64,000 bases of DNA from Symbiodinium microadriaticum (lineage: Eukaryota; Sar; Dinophyceae; Suessiales; Symbiodiniaceae), in NCBI GenBank assembly GCA_001939145.1, contig LSRX01001652.1, positions 20,001-84,000 of the forward strand, read 5' to 3'. Shown one piece after another: positions 39,939 through 51,200 of the stretch; positions within the stretch are counted from its first letter, which is position 1; each line of letters begins with the position of its first letter. The notes under the pieces are model-generated. The model had not been told where the DNA came from, made no database searches, and worked only from the letters and a program-made list of their open reading frames with translations. The translations under genes were made by a program, and so were the position numbers.

Positions 39939-41841
39939 TCATTCAGCAGGGTTATTGGACGAGGGCAGGAGTGCGTCTGCTTCCTCTCCAGTTCGAGAAG
40001 CCAGTGCTCGATGGGACAGCGTTTTGGAAGGCGCGGGGCTCCCAAACCGTCGGAGTGCAAACCGACTTGCGCCTCTCCCAACCGAAAGCGTCTGTTTCCA
40101 AAGAGAGGTTGCGCTGAGTGCTTCCCAAGACAGCGTCCAGCGACAGCGTTTGCCCAGTGTTGTTGCATCAGCGTTGCCACCGCCACCACTCCAACCGAGT
40201 GCTTGTCTGTTGAATGCGGGATCCAACTCGGCACACCCGGCTAAACGAGCCCGCCGAAGCCAAATAAGTGGCCGGAGCATGGGCAGCACAGGAGCGCAAG
40301 CCCAGCCCTGCCTGCGCAAAGCCACGAGCTGCCTGGCGCCAACTCCCAGCTGAAGCATAGATGCCGGTGAGGCTGCCAAAGCACCGTCGCACCAGAACAT
40401 CGAAGTGGACCGGGGCCTCTTGCTGTGCTTGGGCGGGTTGCAGTGCATGATGTGCACCATGAGGGTGAAGCAGGCACAGGCGCGCAAGAACCATAGACCT
40501 ACCTGGGGGTCTTCTACGGCAGAGATGGCTGGCGTCCAATAGTGCTTCACCTTCTGCAGCTCTCGCCTCATAGGCGTCACTGCGAACTGCTGCGCCCAGA
40601 AACTCGACGTCATGCAGTGAAGCTGTCGTGCTGGGGCCCGTGGATGCCGACACCCCATGGCCCTGTTGCAAAAGCCCGATGGGTCCGGTAGGGTGCTTTC
40701 AGAAACTCAGCTGCAAGATTGTTGCAGTATGCCGCTCCAGCTCAGCAAGGAAGATAAGCCACCAGATAGTGCACGGCAAAGTCCAATGACCGTTGTCGAA
40801 GATCTTCTGCTAAAGGTTGCAAGCCGGCCACGAAGAGCAATGGCCCCAACGGGCCCCCTTGTTGTACACCAGATGCGGACTGCAGGGCACATTCTCCGAA
40901 CTGCAGTCGTGCGGGCTGTCGGTAGCACCACGTGGCCCAGCGGGCAACGGCCTGGGAACGAGCTGCTTCTTGCGGTTGGTGTCGCGGTTTATGCAGTTGA
41001 AGGCGTTCGTGAAATCCAGCTTCACGAGCGCCTTCTGCGACAAGTCTGGGTGGCGGCCAACCCAAGACCTCACGGTGTGCACAGCCTTGTCCCCCCCGCC
41101 CTTGGCGCACACGCCAGTCTGGGCTGGCGTGAGCCTTCGTAGAAGCTCGCCAACAGCGATATAGGACGGAGGCCACCATTGACCTTTGGGAACGCCGCAA
41201 GGTCACCGGCCGCCAGCACAGGGCAACTTGAGCGAGCAAGCCCCCCTCCAGCGACATGCCTCACGCAAATGTTGAACCCGCAACCCTGTAGGTCCAGGGG
41301 CCATGTCAAGCAGGCACATCTGGAGCCACTTAGGGAGCTAGAGGAAGGTCTTGCAAAGGGGTGGTTGGCTATCGCGAGCTGGGAGGGTGAAGAGCTTGCA
41401 AAGCACGTGCACTTTCCTCGGGGGCGGGCAAAGACTCTGGGACAACAAAGCCGCGCAGGCCTTCCTGTCGAAGCCTTCGCGGCCTTCGGGGCCAGGCTCG
41501 TAGCTCTGTCTTTGCGTTCAAATGCTGATGGAGGGGCCGTTGGCACGGCTTCGGGCAGGATGTCCACAAAGCCATCCGCTCGCCTTCCTGCCATCGCTGA
41601 AGGCGGTCAAGCGTGAAGGCAGCGACGGCTCGCTTGTGTTTCTTCCCACAACTGAACCACGGCCCGTGGCACACAGAACACACTTCGTCAGCATGAGCAA
41701 TTCACGCCAGAAAACCTTGTCGTTGCTGGTTACAACAGCTGCCAGTGCTCGTGTCAAGACTTGGTTGCATGCATTGCGTGCTGCTGCTGGGACATGGCGG
41801 AGGGTGGGTGTGGGCAGACTGGATGTCCTCAAAGCTCGGCA
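39939..41841 (-). pseudogene. Non-LTR retrotransposon reverse transcriptase, frameshifted relic
   Basis: Read 41841 to 39939 on the minus strand, the conserved blocks appear in order but in different frames. They are LRHVPAAARN and FWRELLMLTKCVLC (41841-41668), AAFTLDRLQRWQEGERMALW (41644-41564), APGPTGLRVQHL (about 41300-41260), NGGLRPIS (near 41165), and then RT motif A LVKLDFTNAFN with its Asp near 41015. After motif A come the motif B block GVQQGGPLGPLLF (40870-40830), FLGAAV (near 40600), DPQVGLWFLRACA (near 40500) and GLGLRSCAAHAPATYLAS (40310-40249). The catalytic YxDD box is read as YLVA (near 40765), so the enzyme is dead even without the at least five frameshifts. The block order matches what I recall of dinoflagellate LINE-like ORF2 proteins. 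The plus-strand frames here (for example 39742-40353) are shadows. Confidence 0.85.
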
Positions 41842-42084
41842 GCGGCAAATTGGCCATCTCCATGGGGTCAGCAGGGACAGCGGCAGCAAGATCTGCGGGA
41901 CGGCAAGTTGGATGCACCCCATGTCGCTCCAAGACACATCGAGACGCTCAAACCCCGATGCGGCCTCGTGCTTGTAGCCAGGCTTGTGGGACCTCACCCC
42001 TGTAGCAAGCCTGCCATGTGGGCATCAACGTGCGGGCGGATGGTGTGGACAGAACATGCGACCAGCACGAGGTGCAGCAGAGGC

Positions 42085-42136
42085 CCCACGATGACGTTAG
42101 CGCTCTCTCGCCCGCAACAGGGGTTCGGGTCCCGGG
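42085..42136 (+). repeat. tRNA-like relic (B-box-like word) upstream of RNase H frame
   Basis: GTTAGCGCTCTCTCGCC (42096-42112), resembling a D-arm into anticodon stem, precedes GGTTCGGGTCC (42122-42132), which differs from the Pol III B box GGTTCRANNCC at one place. The spacing is shorter than in a full tRNA, and no 7-bp acceptor stem closes it. It may be a SINE fragment at the junction of the two retroelement pieces, or chance. Confidence 0.25.
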
Positions 42137-42139
42137 TTA

Positions 42140-43624
42140 TTGGCGTCGCCAGCTGCAATCCAGTCCGGCTCATTCATTGCCGGAGCTTCTCATGCTCATT
42201 ATGATGCCAGCCAAGATGGAATGTGCCCGCACTGCCATGTTCCAGATGATGTGGAACACAGGATGCGCCACTGCCCCAAGTATGAGGCAGCTAGAGCTCA
42301 GGATGCGTGGGTCCTTCAGCGTTGGGAAAGCTTGCCGACTTCCTTGACACACCATCTTCTCCCGCCAGCAAGTCGGCTTATGCCTTTGCTGAGAGAACAG
42401 CTTGCAAACATTCCGGATGTTACAGCGCAGTTTAACAGTGTGCGCGCCACAGCCGGGCGCCAGCACCTGTTCACAGATGGGGCTTGCATGCTTCAAGATG
42501 TTAAGGGCCTTGCTTTGGCAGGTTGGGGCGTCATCAGTGCTTCAACTGGAGACGTGGTGTCCTGTGGGCCACTACACGGAATGTGGCAAACAGCTCCTCG
42601 CGCCGAACTGTGCGCCGTGATCAGCGCGGTTAGGTGGGCCATCGCAACACGCGTCGCCGTGAACCTTTGGACCGACTGCAAACATGTGGTGCTCGGAGTA
42701 CAAAAGCTTCTGGATAGCCCTTGGGACCCCTTGCCGATTGACAACCAGGATCTGTGGTCACAGTTGGCGCAGCTTTTGCAACAGCTTGAGTCGGGCTTCT
42801 TGCAAATTGTGCATATCCCATCCCACTTGGACCCCGCGCGATGTGAAAGTCCTTTTGAGGAATGGGTGGCTAGGCACAATGCTCATGCAGACACGGTGGC
42901 AGGCATAGCCAATAGCAACCGTTCGTATGCGTTTCAACAGCTGTACATGCAAGTCATCAACGAACAGTTGGAGCTCAAGTCCATCATTCGTGCTTTGCGT
43001 GGCATTTTCTTTCGCATTGCCGCCCAAACTTTGCAGGGAAAAGGCCAAGCAGTGGTTGAAAATCAGCACGAGGCGGAGGAAATTCAACAAGTACCACTGC
43101 CTGTAGGCGTGCCACGCTCGGAGACCACGGCAGAGGCTTTTCCTTTGGACTGGAGACGCCGGTGCGAGGCGATACAGATCGACCTGCCCGTCCAGTTTAT
43201 CGTAGCGGTCACGGAGTTCTTCATGGAACAGGATGGTGATGCCGCCATTGCTTTCGAAGTGAGCTGGATTGAGTTTGCGTTTTTAGTTACGGTAGCGGAT
43301 GTGCTCGAATTCCCCGCATTTCATCCAACGGCCGGAGTGTGGGTAAATGCTCGTGACATGCCTTTGAGGCCTCCCCTGTCAGCCGCTGTTCAGATTAGGC
43401 TCCTCAGGAGGGCTTTGTGTGCTTCGTTAAAGGCATGTGATGTACAGGCTACTTTTCTGAAGAGTTGTGCTGCAGTGCAGTGTGGTCTGCTCATGCGCTC
43501 TCCGGGGTTGATCATGGGCGCTGATGTTGAGCTTATGAAAAAAGCACGGGCACGACTATCAGAGTTTACTGCAACTCGCCCAATACGGAAGAGTTGCGAT
43601 CTCAGCCGCAGAATTGCGGATTGA
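42140..43624 (+). CDS. Retrotransposon ORF2 C-terminal part: CCHC zinc motif, RNase H, unknown C-terminal region
   Basis: A 494-codon open frame, far longer than chance allows. The frame is open from 42101; stops at 42092 and 42098 close it upstream. The first ATG is at 42221, so 42140 (TTG) is only a nominal start and the piece is probably 5' truncated. Numbering from 42140: C29-x2-C32-x7-H40-x4-C45, typical of the end of non-LTR polyproteins. RNase H type I follows: FTDGA with D113, AEL with E156, TDC with D179, HIPSH with H229, and D251 in HNAHAD. All four acidic residues are kept. The enzyme would cut the RNA strand of RNA/DNA hybrids during target-primed integration. Residues 265-494 (WIEFAF, LRPPLSAAVQIRLLRRAL) match nothing I can name. 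No RT lies upstream on this strand; the adjacent RT is on the opposite strand. Confidence 0.88.
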   Translation: MASPAAIQSGSFIAGASHAHYDASQDGMCPHCHVPDDVEHRMRHCPKYEAARAQDAWVLQRWESLPTSLTHHLLPPASRLMPLLREQLANIPDVTAQFNSVRATAGRQHLFTDGACMLQDVKGLALAGWGVISASTGDVVSCGPLHGMWQTAPRAELCAVISAVRWAIATRVAVNLWTDCKHVVLGVQKLLDSPWDPLPIDNQDLWSQLAQLLQQLESGFLQIVHIPSHLDPARCESPFEEWVARHNAHADTVAGIANSNRSYAFQQLYMQVINEQLELKSIIRALRGIFFRIAAQTLQGKGQAVVENQHEAEEIQQVPLPVGVPRSETTAEAFPLDWRRRCEAIQIDLPVQFIVAVTEFFMEQDGDAAIAFEVSWIEFAFLVTVADVLEFPAFHPTAGVWVNARDMPLRPPLSAAVQIRLLRRALCASLKACDVQATFLKSCAAVQCGLLMRSPGLIMGADVELMKKARARLSEFTATRPIRKSCDLSRRIAD

Positions 43625-45429
43625 CTGGCAAAGACCTTCTGGACATGGCTCGCTCTGCACTGCTTGCGCTGTGCACGGGCCTCTTAGTCGAGTGAGATAT
43701 TGGCGTCGCCGATTCGGCATCCACGACTGACCCCACGTTCCCCGCCTCCTCCGAAACCGAGCGATCGGCCGAGCAGGTCGCCAAGGCCCTGTGCAGGCAA
43801 CTTGGTCCGCCGACATGTGCCTCGCAACCGCTTGCGTTGAGGAGCCATGTCAGCTGTCGACGTTCGAGCCTTCCGATGCGAAGCCCGCGATTGAAGTTAG
43901 CGACATCGGCACGAGGCCAATGCCAGGTCGAGCATGTAAAGGTTTTCCCACTCCCTCCGATCACACACCAAGTCGCGAGCCACCGCCACCATCGCCACCA
44001 GCTGGGCCACGGAGAGGGAGCCATGGCATACACAATTGCGGCTGAGGCTGTACGGTTTAGGGAGGGCATGAGAAGTGCAGTAGTAGCAGTAATAATAGCA
44101 TTAGAGTAGTAAGTAGTAGTTGTATGTCAAAAACGTTCCCATGCAGCGGCTCCGAGGTCCGTGCGTCACACGCCTCATCCTCTTCCTCGTCATAAGGCTC
44201 CTCTTCGAGCTGTCGCACAATCCTCGGGGCTGCAACACAAAAATGGCACATGAAGCCAAAGAATTCATGGTGATTGGACAATGTACAAGCACGCTATGCT
44301 TCAGATAAAGGCAGCGGAGCAGAGTATCGGCCACAGAATTATGCCGCATGATGCCCGCATCAAAAGTGGAAGCAACCTTCGACAATGCAGTACAGTCTAT
44401 CGTGAGTAACTACAACGGTCAAGAGTCCTCCAAGTGCACAGAAATCGTGCCACTACTGCAAGGCTCAGGACGGCGAAGTGCAGTTTCAGATTGCAGCACA
44501 AGAAATTACCACATAAGGCAGTGCATGATGCAGAAATAAGACTTGAAATATGCAGAAAGCGATCATGCAGTCTGATAGGCCTAGTACCAGTCCGATGGGT
44601 TTTGAAAGGCCCGAAACGCGAAGTGTCTCCCTTTCAGGCCTTTAGCTGTGTTCTGTGACGGGAGTTATTCAGGGAGCAGCCCCCCTCCCCCCGGCACGCG
44701 ATATGAAGTTGCGAAGATTCTACAAGACCTCGTAGTTAAGGCAGCCCAGGTGGAGCCCCGATGCCGGCACCCCTTGAACTCCCCAGCACCAAGCCTGAAC
44801 AACCCCATCTCGGCGAAGAATCAGAGCTGCGCGCTGCATACTAAGCTTGGCTTGTCTAACAGTGGCAGGAAGACGTGGACGCCGAAAGGAACATAGCGAT
44901 GAATGAACGCTTAGCCTGGAAATCCCGAGTCCTGAACCATCAAGTTTTGCTTCACTGCTAAACCCTTCCACATGACACCAAACCTGGAGGATTTTGGAAG
45001 GTCTGGGACTGGAGCGGCTTCAGCTTCGAGAGAACAGCAGGCTCGACAGTGACCTGAACAGATCGGGCGCACAGGGGTTCCGGAGTTTACCCGCAGTTGC
45101 TAGGAGTTTGGTTTGGTGCGGGGACTTCAAAGGTTCAGCAGCTTCGGATCGTGTAGGGCTGCAGGGATGTTGTGCTTGCGATTTCAAGCTCTGAGTTTCC
45201 AGATCTTTTCTGCATCCTTAGAAATCAGACTGTCACTGACGCAGATACGAGTCTGAGTACGTTACCTCTACCTGCGACACCCGTGGACGTGAAACAGAGT
45301 CTGGAAACAGAGAATTGATAGGTACTAACCGATTTGCACTAGCGCTGCAATTGTCATCATCATAATCAGCAGCACCACCAGCAGCAGAGCCAAAAGATAA
45401 CATACACACCTCCGTCCGTCCATGCAGGC
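43625..45429. other. Flank of retroelement, nothing further recognised
   Basis: The sequence stays GC-rich to about 44050 with overlapping frames on both strands (43602-44069 -, 43791-44045 +), possibly non-coding 3' sequence of the element. Beyond that, nothing is recognised. No poly-A tail or target-site duplication identified. Confidence 0.45.
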
Positions 45430-45430
45430 C

Positions 45431-45465
<35 letters not shown>

Positions 45466-45554
45466 GAGACAGAGAGACAGAGAGAGACACACACACACAC
45501 AGACAGACAGACAGAGACAGACACACACACACACAGACAGACAGACAGAGACAG

Positions 45555-45587
<33 letters not shown>

Positions 45588-45662
45588 CACGCGCGCGCAC
45601 ACACGCACACACATGCATGCATGCATACATACATGCACGTACACACACACACACACATATAC
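45430..45662. repeat. CAGA / CA microsatellite
   Basis: Blocks of CAGA (45430-45480), (CA)n mixed with CAGA (45485-45590), CGCG (45591-45599) and TGCA/CA (45600-45662). A 16-bp tandem unit (ACATACATGAATCTGT) follows at 45691-45722. Confidence 0.95.
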
Positions 45663-45819
45663 ATGCCTGTTCATCCATAATTACATGCGTACATACATGA
45701 ATCTGTACATACATGAATCTGCACATACATGTATACCTACCTTGAACTCAGGCCGACTTCAAACATGTCCTTGATTAGTTCAGACACCAGTTCGTTCATG
45801 GGTTCGCTCATGCATTCAT

Positions 45820-46510
45820 TGATCCATTGATTCATTCATTCGGTCATCCGTTCATTCAATCAGTCATTCATCCAATCATTAACCAACCAATCGTTCAACC
45901 ATTCAAGCATTCAACCATGCATTCATTCATTCATTCATTCATTCATTCATTCATTCATTCACTCATTCACTCACTCACTCACTCACTCATTCATTCATTC
46001 ATTCATTTCATTCATTCATTCATTCATTCATCCATCCATTCCATTCCATTCCATTCCATTCCATTCCATTCCAGTCCAGTCCATTCCATTCCATTCCATT
46101 CCATTCCATTCCATTCCATTCCATCCTTCATTCATTCATTCATTCATTCATTCATTCATTCATTCATTCTTCCATGCCACCATTCATTCCATTCCATCCA
46201 TCCATCCATCCATCCATTCATTCATCCAGGCATGGTTGCATTCCTGCATTCATTCATTCCTTCACTCCTTCATTCCTTCATTCCTTCACTCCTTCCTTCC
46301 TTCGTTCATTCATTCAGTCATTCATGCATTCATTCCTTCATTCCGTTCATTCCACTCATTCAATTTTTTGCATTCATGCATTTCATCCATTCATTCATTC
46401 ACTCACCCAGTCATTCCTTCATTCCTTCATGTAACCATTCATACATTCATCCATCCATCCATTCATTCATTCACTCAGTCATTTCTTATATACACTCATA
46501 CGCGCATTCA
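45820..46510. repeat. ATTC tetranucleotide and CCATT pentanucleotide arrays
   Basis: ATTC units with variants CACT and CCTT cover about 45830-46030 and 46125-46500. A CCATT array occupies about 46035-46125. Translation gives a 228-codon His/Ser/Ile/Phe periodic frame (45827-46513), which follows from the repeats and is not a gene. Confidence 0.95.
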
Positions 46511-48240
46511 TAAATACATTCGTTCTTTCATAAGGTCATTCATGTTATCCCTGTCTTTTTCCTTTCCTTTGCTTCCCTTCGTTCATATCATGTTGCTTAA
46601 TCTCATCCGTTTCTTCCTTCATTGATGCATTCCATTGCTCCATCCATACAAGTGCAGTGAAGTGAGGCAATGGACGAACGAAATATTCAAACAACAAGCG
46701 AAACAGCTTCCAAATGAAGTACTGAACAGGTGAGCAAGTACGTATTCAGACCAGCAAATACAAGCTAATGTGTGCATGTATGTATATTTATATATATATA
46801 TATATACAGATATTTTACATGCATGTATGCATCTGCGGCTGAACGGCGGCCGGTGAAGGCTCACTTGGGTCTGCTGCCAGAGCTAGACTGACTACACGCA
46901 CCACGTGACACACTCTCTGTGGGGATGCATCCTCAAGTTTAACTTGTTAATTTCTGCCACCTTCGGTCTGATCGAACCTGTTCTGCTGCAGACGACGTTT
47001 GAACACTGGAGAGTTGCCACTTCAGACCGAGTCTAGAAGCTCATCGGTCCTTCATCTCTCTTGGTCATTTAAGGCCCATGTAGAACACAACTTGGGGAGA
47101 AAGCCCCCTAAGATCTTAGATCCATATGCAGGCCTCGGTGTCCCCGAGCGTCCAGGTCGTTCCGATACCTGCAAAAGCCAACTCTTCACATGACAGCGTC
47201 CAGCCAGACTTCACGTCTTTGTTCATGTCGAGGATTTAGGTTTCGCTGGCTTGTGTCGCAAGAAGCTTGTGCCAAAACCCTGGGGCTTCTACGCCTGGTA
47301 CCCTGCCTGAGGCGTAGTTGCGCAAGCAATTGCTTCGGTTTCTTGGGGATCCTTGAATCCCACGACACCTAATTAGAAGCTTCCCTTGCAGTTGGTCTCC
47401 TTGATACCCATTCAGGGTACTGCATGTAACAAATTCCTACACAGGTGACATTGCATCCCTGCATGGCCTATGACGTCTTCTTGCGTCCGTCGCGGAGCAT
47501 TCAGCAGCACCGGGACAAGAACCTCAAACATGATGCCACTACTCCGTCATTTTTGACACAGCGGCGATACCCATCCAGTCAGGTCATCAGGAGGTGATGG
47601 TGAAGAGTGCATTGGAAATGTGAGCGAATAGACAGTAGCAAGACAAAGATGAAGAAGGCCCATCCGGACAAGAATCTGCACCAATCGAACCCGCTTGGCC
47701 CCTGGCTGTGAGCTGCAACGTCCCTGGTATGCCAGGGGGTCCTTAGCCCGGACTGGTGCAACTTCTCCTGAATCTTTTCATCCACTGCCGGGATAACTGC
47801 TGAGACCCGACGAGCTGGTTCTAAATCGGGATGCCCGTGCAATGGAAGTCGTTGCACAGCGGAGAACCAAAGGGGTTTCCGTTTCAAGGCTTGGGCTGAA
47901 GGTTTCAGGGTCTGTTCTTCTGCTTTCAGTTGTCTACATGAGTCCGATGCTGCATGAGTCCGATGCTTGTTGGATATCTGGATAGATGTTGAGGAGGAGA
48001 GATCGAATGAAATGCTGCAGAAACCTGAACAAGCGAAACCCACAACCTCAAGCCTAAAAACAGTCTCACCCTTCAAACAAACTAACCAACATCCGCCTAA
48101 GCAACCTTTAACTGCAAGAGGGGCTCTAAGAGCGAGCATCTAATCTTTGTACATAGCTTGACTCTGTGCAAAGAGACACTGAAGCCTTGCCCTGCCTTGC
48201 CCTGCAGGCGAAACTCCAAATCTGAAGCCGGGAACACGAG
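46511..48240. other. Unique sequence, nothing recognised
   Basis: A TA run lies at 46785-46807. A 16-bp tandem duplication (CATGAGTCCGATGCTG) stands at 47937 and 47953. The minus-strand frame 47579-48139 (186 codons) has a hydrophobic C-terminal stretch but no recognisable domain. Confidence 0.5.
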
Positions 48241-51200
48241 TTGGACCCCAAAGCAATATCATCTCTGCGCCGCATGGCAAACGCAACAGGCCAGGAACTT
48301 GTAAGCTCGCGGCGGTTGCTGCTCAGATCCAGATTGCCCCGATCTGCGTCATACGGAGTTGTCCCCGCCGAGTTACTGAAGTTGACAGATGTTTGCTACA
48401 AAGACAGCACTTCGTTGGATCTCGCTGTCAGTTGTGGAAGGCTTCGTCAAAGGGTCTGCAAGTTTGCTTTCATGACGGCCGTTTACTGGCTTTTGGAGCC
48501 GAGGACGACGTTGTGCCTCAGCTTCTTCCAGACTTCGGTACATCCGGTTCGAGGTGTTTTTTCGTTTGAAACGGACTCTCACTTCAAAACAGCTGTGATT
48601 TTGTTCTTGCTTCTCTTGCTATCTTCGCAAACAGAGGTTCACTGCTTTTCTGCCTGAGCAATTGCTGTCGGTGTCCCTGCTGCTGCTGTTGCTGCTGGTG
48701 CGACTACTACTACCTCCCCATATTCTCCTTCATCGATCTCCCTCAATGCACGTCTCCCACCTGTGCTGACGATGCGGGCGGTGATGTTGCTCCCCAAGCC
48801 CGCGGCCTCAGCACCCCCAAGAAGAAACAAGAAAACCCCCTCCCAAAGCGAGCATGAAAGGAGAATGTATGTCGAATATGTCGAGGCGAAAGCGATTGGC
48901 CCAGAAGTCCTGACAAACACTGGTTGTACTAGACAGGGGGTTCTGGGCTTCGAAGCCGAGGACTCTAGGACCCAAAGACGTCTGGCTCAGGCTTTCGGCC
49001 TCACTGCATTTTCTGAATGAGTTGTTAAAGTGTTGTGTAGGGCCTTGGCAAAAGGTAGGCTTAAGGGCCTTGGGGGTGTATGCTTTGTGTACAAGTATGG
49101 GAGGACTATACTGTTTGAGGGCCTCTCGAGGAGGCTTGCCGAACGGCATGCCACCTCTCCCACCTGCAGCTCAAAACTCTGCTTGTAACTCCTCAACTCC
49201 ATTCCTCTTTACCAAGAACACCGGGACATCGAGTCCAACACCCTAAGCAGATAACGCCGCCACCACCCGCGCGCTTGGCAAGCGGCCAAGTAAGGCCAAG
49301 TACCGAGGCCCAATTCAGATCCACGGAAGTGAGACCTGGAAAGAGTTCTTAGCCATGACAGAGGGACATGCCACGACTGACAGATACGCTCCGCAACTGC
49401 ACCGATCGGTTTGCAGCTAGCATGTACCTGTATTGATGGTTTCAGACGTATGGTTTGCTTCTACATAAACGCTCAGGACATAGTTCTGATCAAAGATTTT
49501 TTGCATACCGTAAAACACTGGCGCCTTCGTTTGCCGTCGCGTCTACAAACCAGACGCATGCTTCGCGTCTAAGTCTCTTCCTGATTCCTCGAAAACTTGC
49601 CACGCGCTAAAACCCCCAAAGCCGGGAAATGCCGGGAAACCGTATGTTCCGTAAACGTGCAAATCGCTCACTTGGGCCCCCAACCCAGCGGCCATGAGCC
49701 CACTTCGGATGGCGCTGCGTGTGGCGGCGGTTAGAACCGTGCCAGTTCCTGCTTCAAGTGCACTATGCTCCACAGCTTTTGGCTCAGAGCTTGGGTTTGA
49801 GGGTTCAGGATTTCAGGCTGAGGAATGTGGGGTGGTTTCAGTGTGTGCACGGCCGTAGAGCGTCTGTGCCCTTGAAAGCACATCGGCAGGTACGAGCACA
49901 ATGACACCCAAAGTTCGGAGCTAGTCTATAGAGTCTATAGAGCCTTCCTGATACACTGGGCATGTTTGCGTGCACCTGCACAAGAAAATTTCGAGCCCTA
50001 AAGAGTTGGCCCTCACCCCACAAAGCCTGCTTGTCGTAACAGGTCGTAGGTATCTCAAAACCCCTCATAGCACTTGCAGAACAGAGAATCTCACAGTCAA
50101 TGCTACCGGCACATCCGTGCTGTTATGCTGGCAGCCTGGCCATGGGACTTGTGTGAGGCAAGGTCCCTGTTTCCGACAGTCTCAGCGTCACCTCCAGCTA
50201 GACGTTCGGCCCACAACGCCAAAAGACTTTCATCCTGTAGCTCAGACTCCAGCTGCCTACTTTATCATCGCATGTCATTGCGGTTCCTCGCGGCTGAGCC
50301 CACCTAGAGTCGAGTGCTTCATGGAGGCTTCGGGGGCCAAACAACCCAGCGTGGCTGCCTGTGGCAGCAGGTCGCCCGTGTGGTGGGCAGCTTCCAGCGC
50401 GCCTCCTGCAACAGAAGGTACGTACATTTTCTGGCAGGTGTTGTCCATGCCCGAATGACATGAAGCAGGTTTCGCGGAACAATATGGCTGAACGGCTGAA
50501 CGGGCTATGCTATTCTTGACAAGTCCTGGGTTTCGTATGGATCCTTTGTGGGACTTCTACGCTTTTGGCCGCATGGAGTTGAGGTCGCATGCAAGGCTGG
50601 ATTTGTCATGTCTAGTGTTCTGGAGAATTTTAGTGTTCCTGCTCGCTTGGCGACATGCCCCACAGCAAAACCCTGCTTCACCTAAGCCACGAGGCACCAC
50701 ACGCAGTGAATCATGAAATTCATGAACACGGAAGTAAAACGAAAACCCTGAATGGTGACGTCCCCAGCTATGCAAGCCTACATGCTGTGAAATGCTTAGC
50801 CAGAAGACACACCCCGAGTAACCACCAAGCGCTGACCCTCATCCTTCTGCTCTTTATCCCCCCCGAAGCTTGAAACGCCCTGCCTTGAGCACCTAATCCG
50901 TTAATATTTCCCTGGGGACCTTCACAAAAACACAAGCAGACCCTCAAAGCCCAGTCTCGCCTCACCCCTGGGAGGGGCTCGGTGTCCCGGAGGGCGCCGG
51001 ACCGCATCCCACGTCCTTGTTCAGGGGTTGAGGACTTGCGACGCATCTTTGGTAGACAGGGCCTGTAGAAGCTTGGCTGCGGGCTGGGTGGTGTTACATG
51101 TGCTTTCAGAATCTATAGTGCTCCTGCATGATGACCTTGAACTGAGCGATTTGAACCAGATACGGGCATGCCCCAAATCAAAGCCCCCACGTACACATTG

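Noticed and set aside
39742-40353. 203-codon plus-strand frame
   Set aside because: It lies opposite the recognisable reverse-transcriptase blocks on the minus strand, so it is a shadow.
45827-46513. 228-codon His/Ser/Ile/Phe frame
   Set aside because: Produced by the ATTC and CCATT arrays. The periodic peptide follows the repeat unit.
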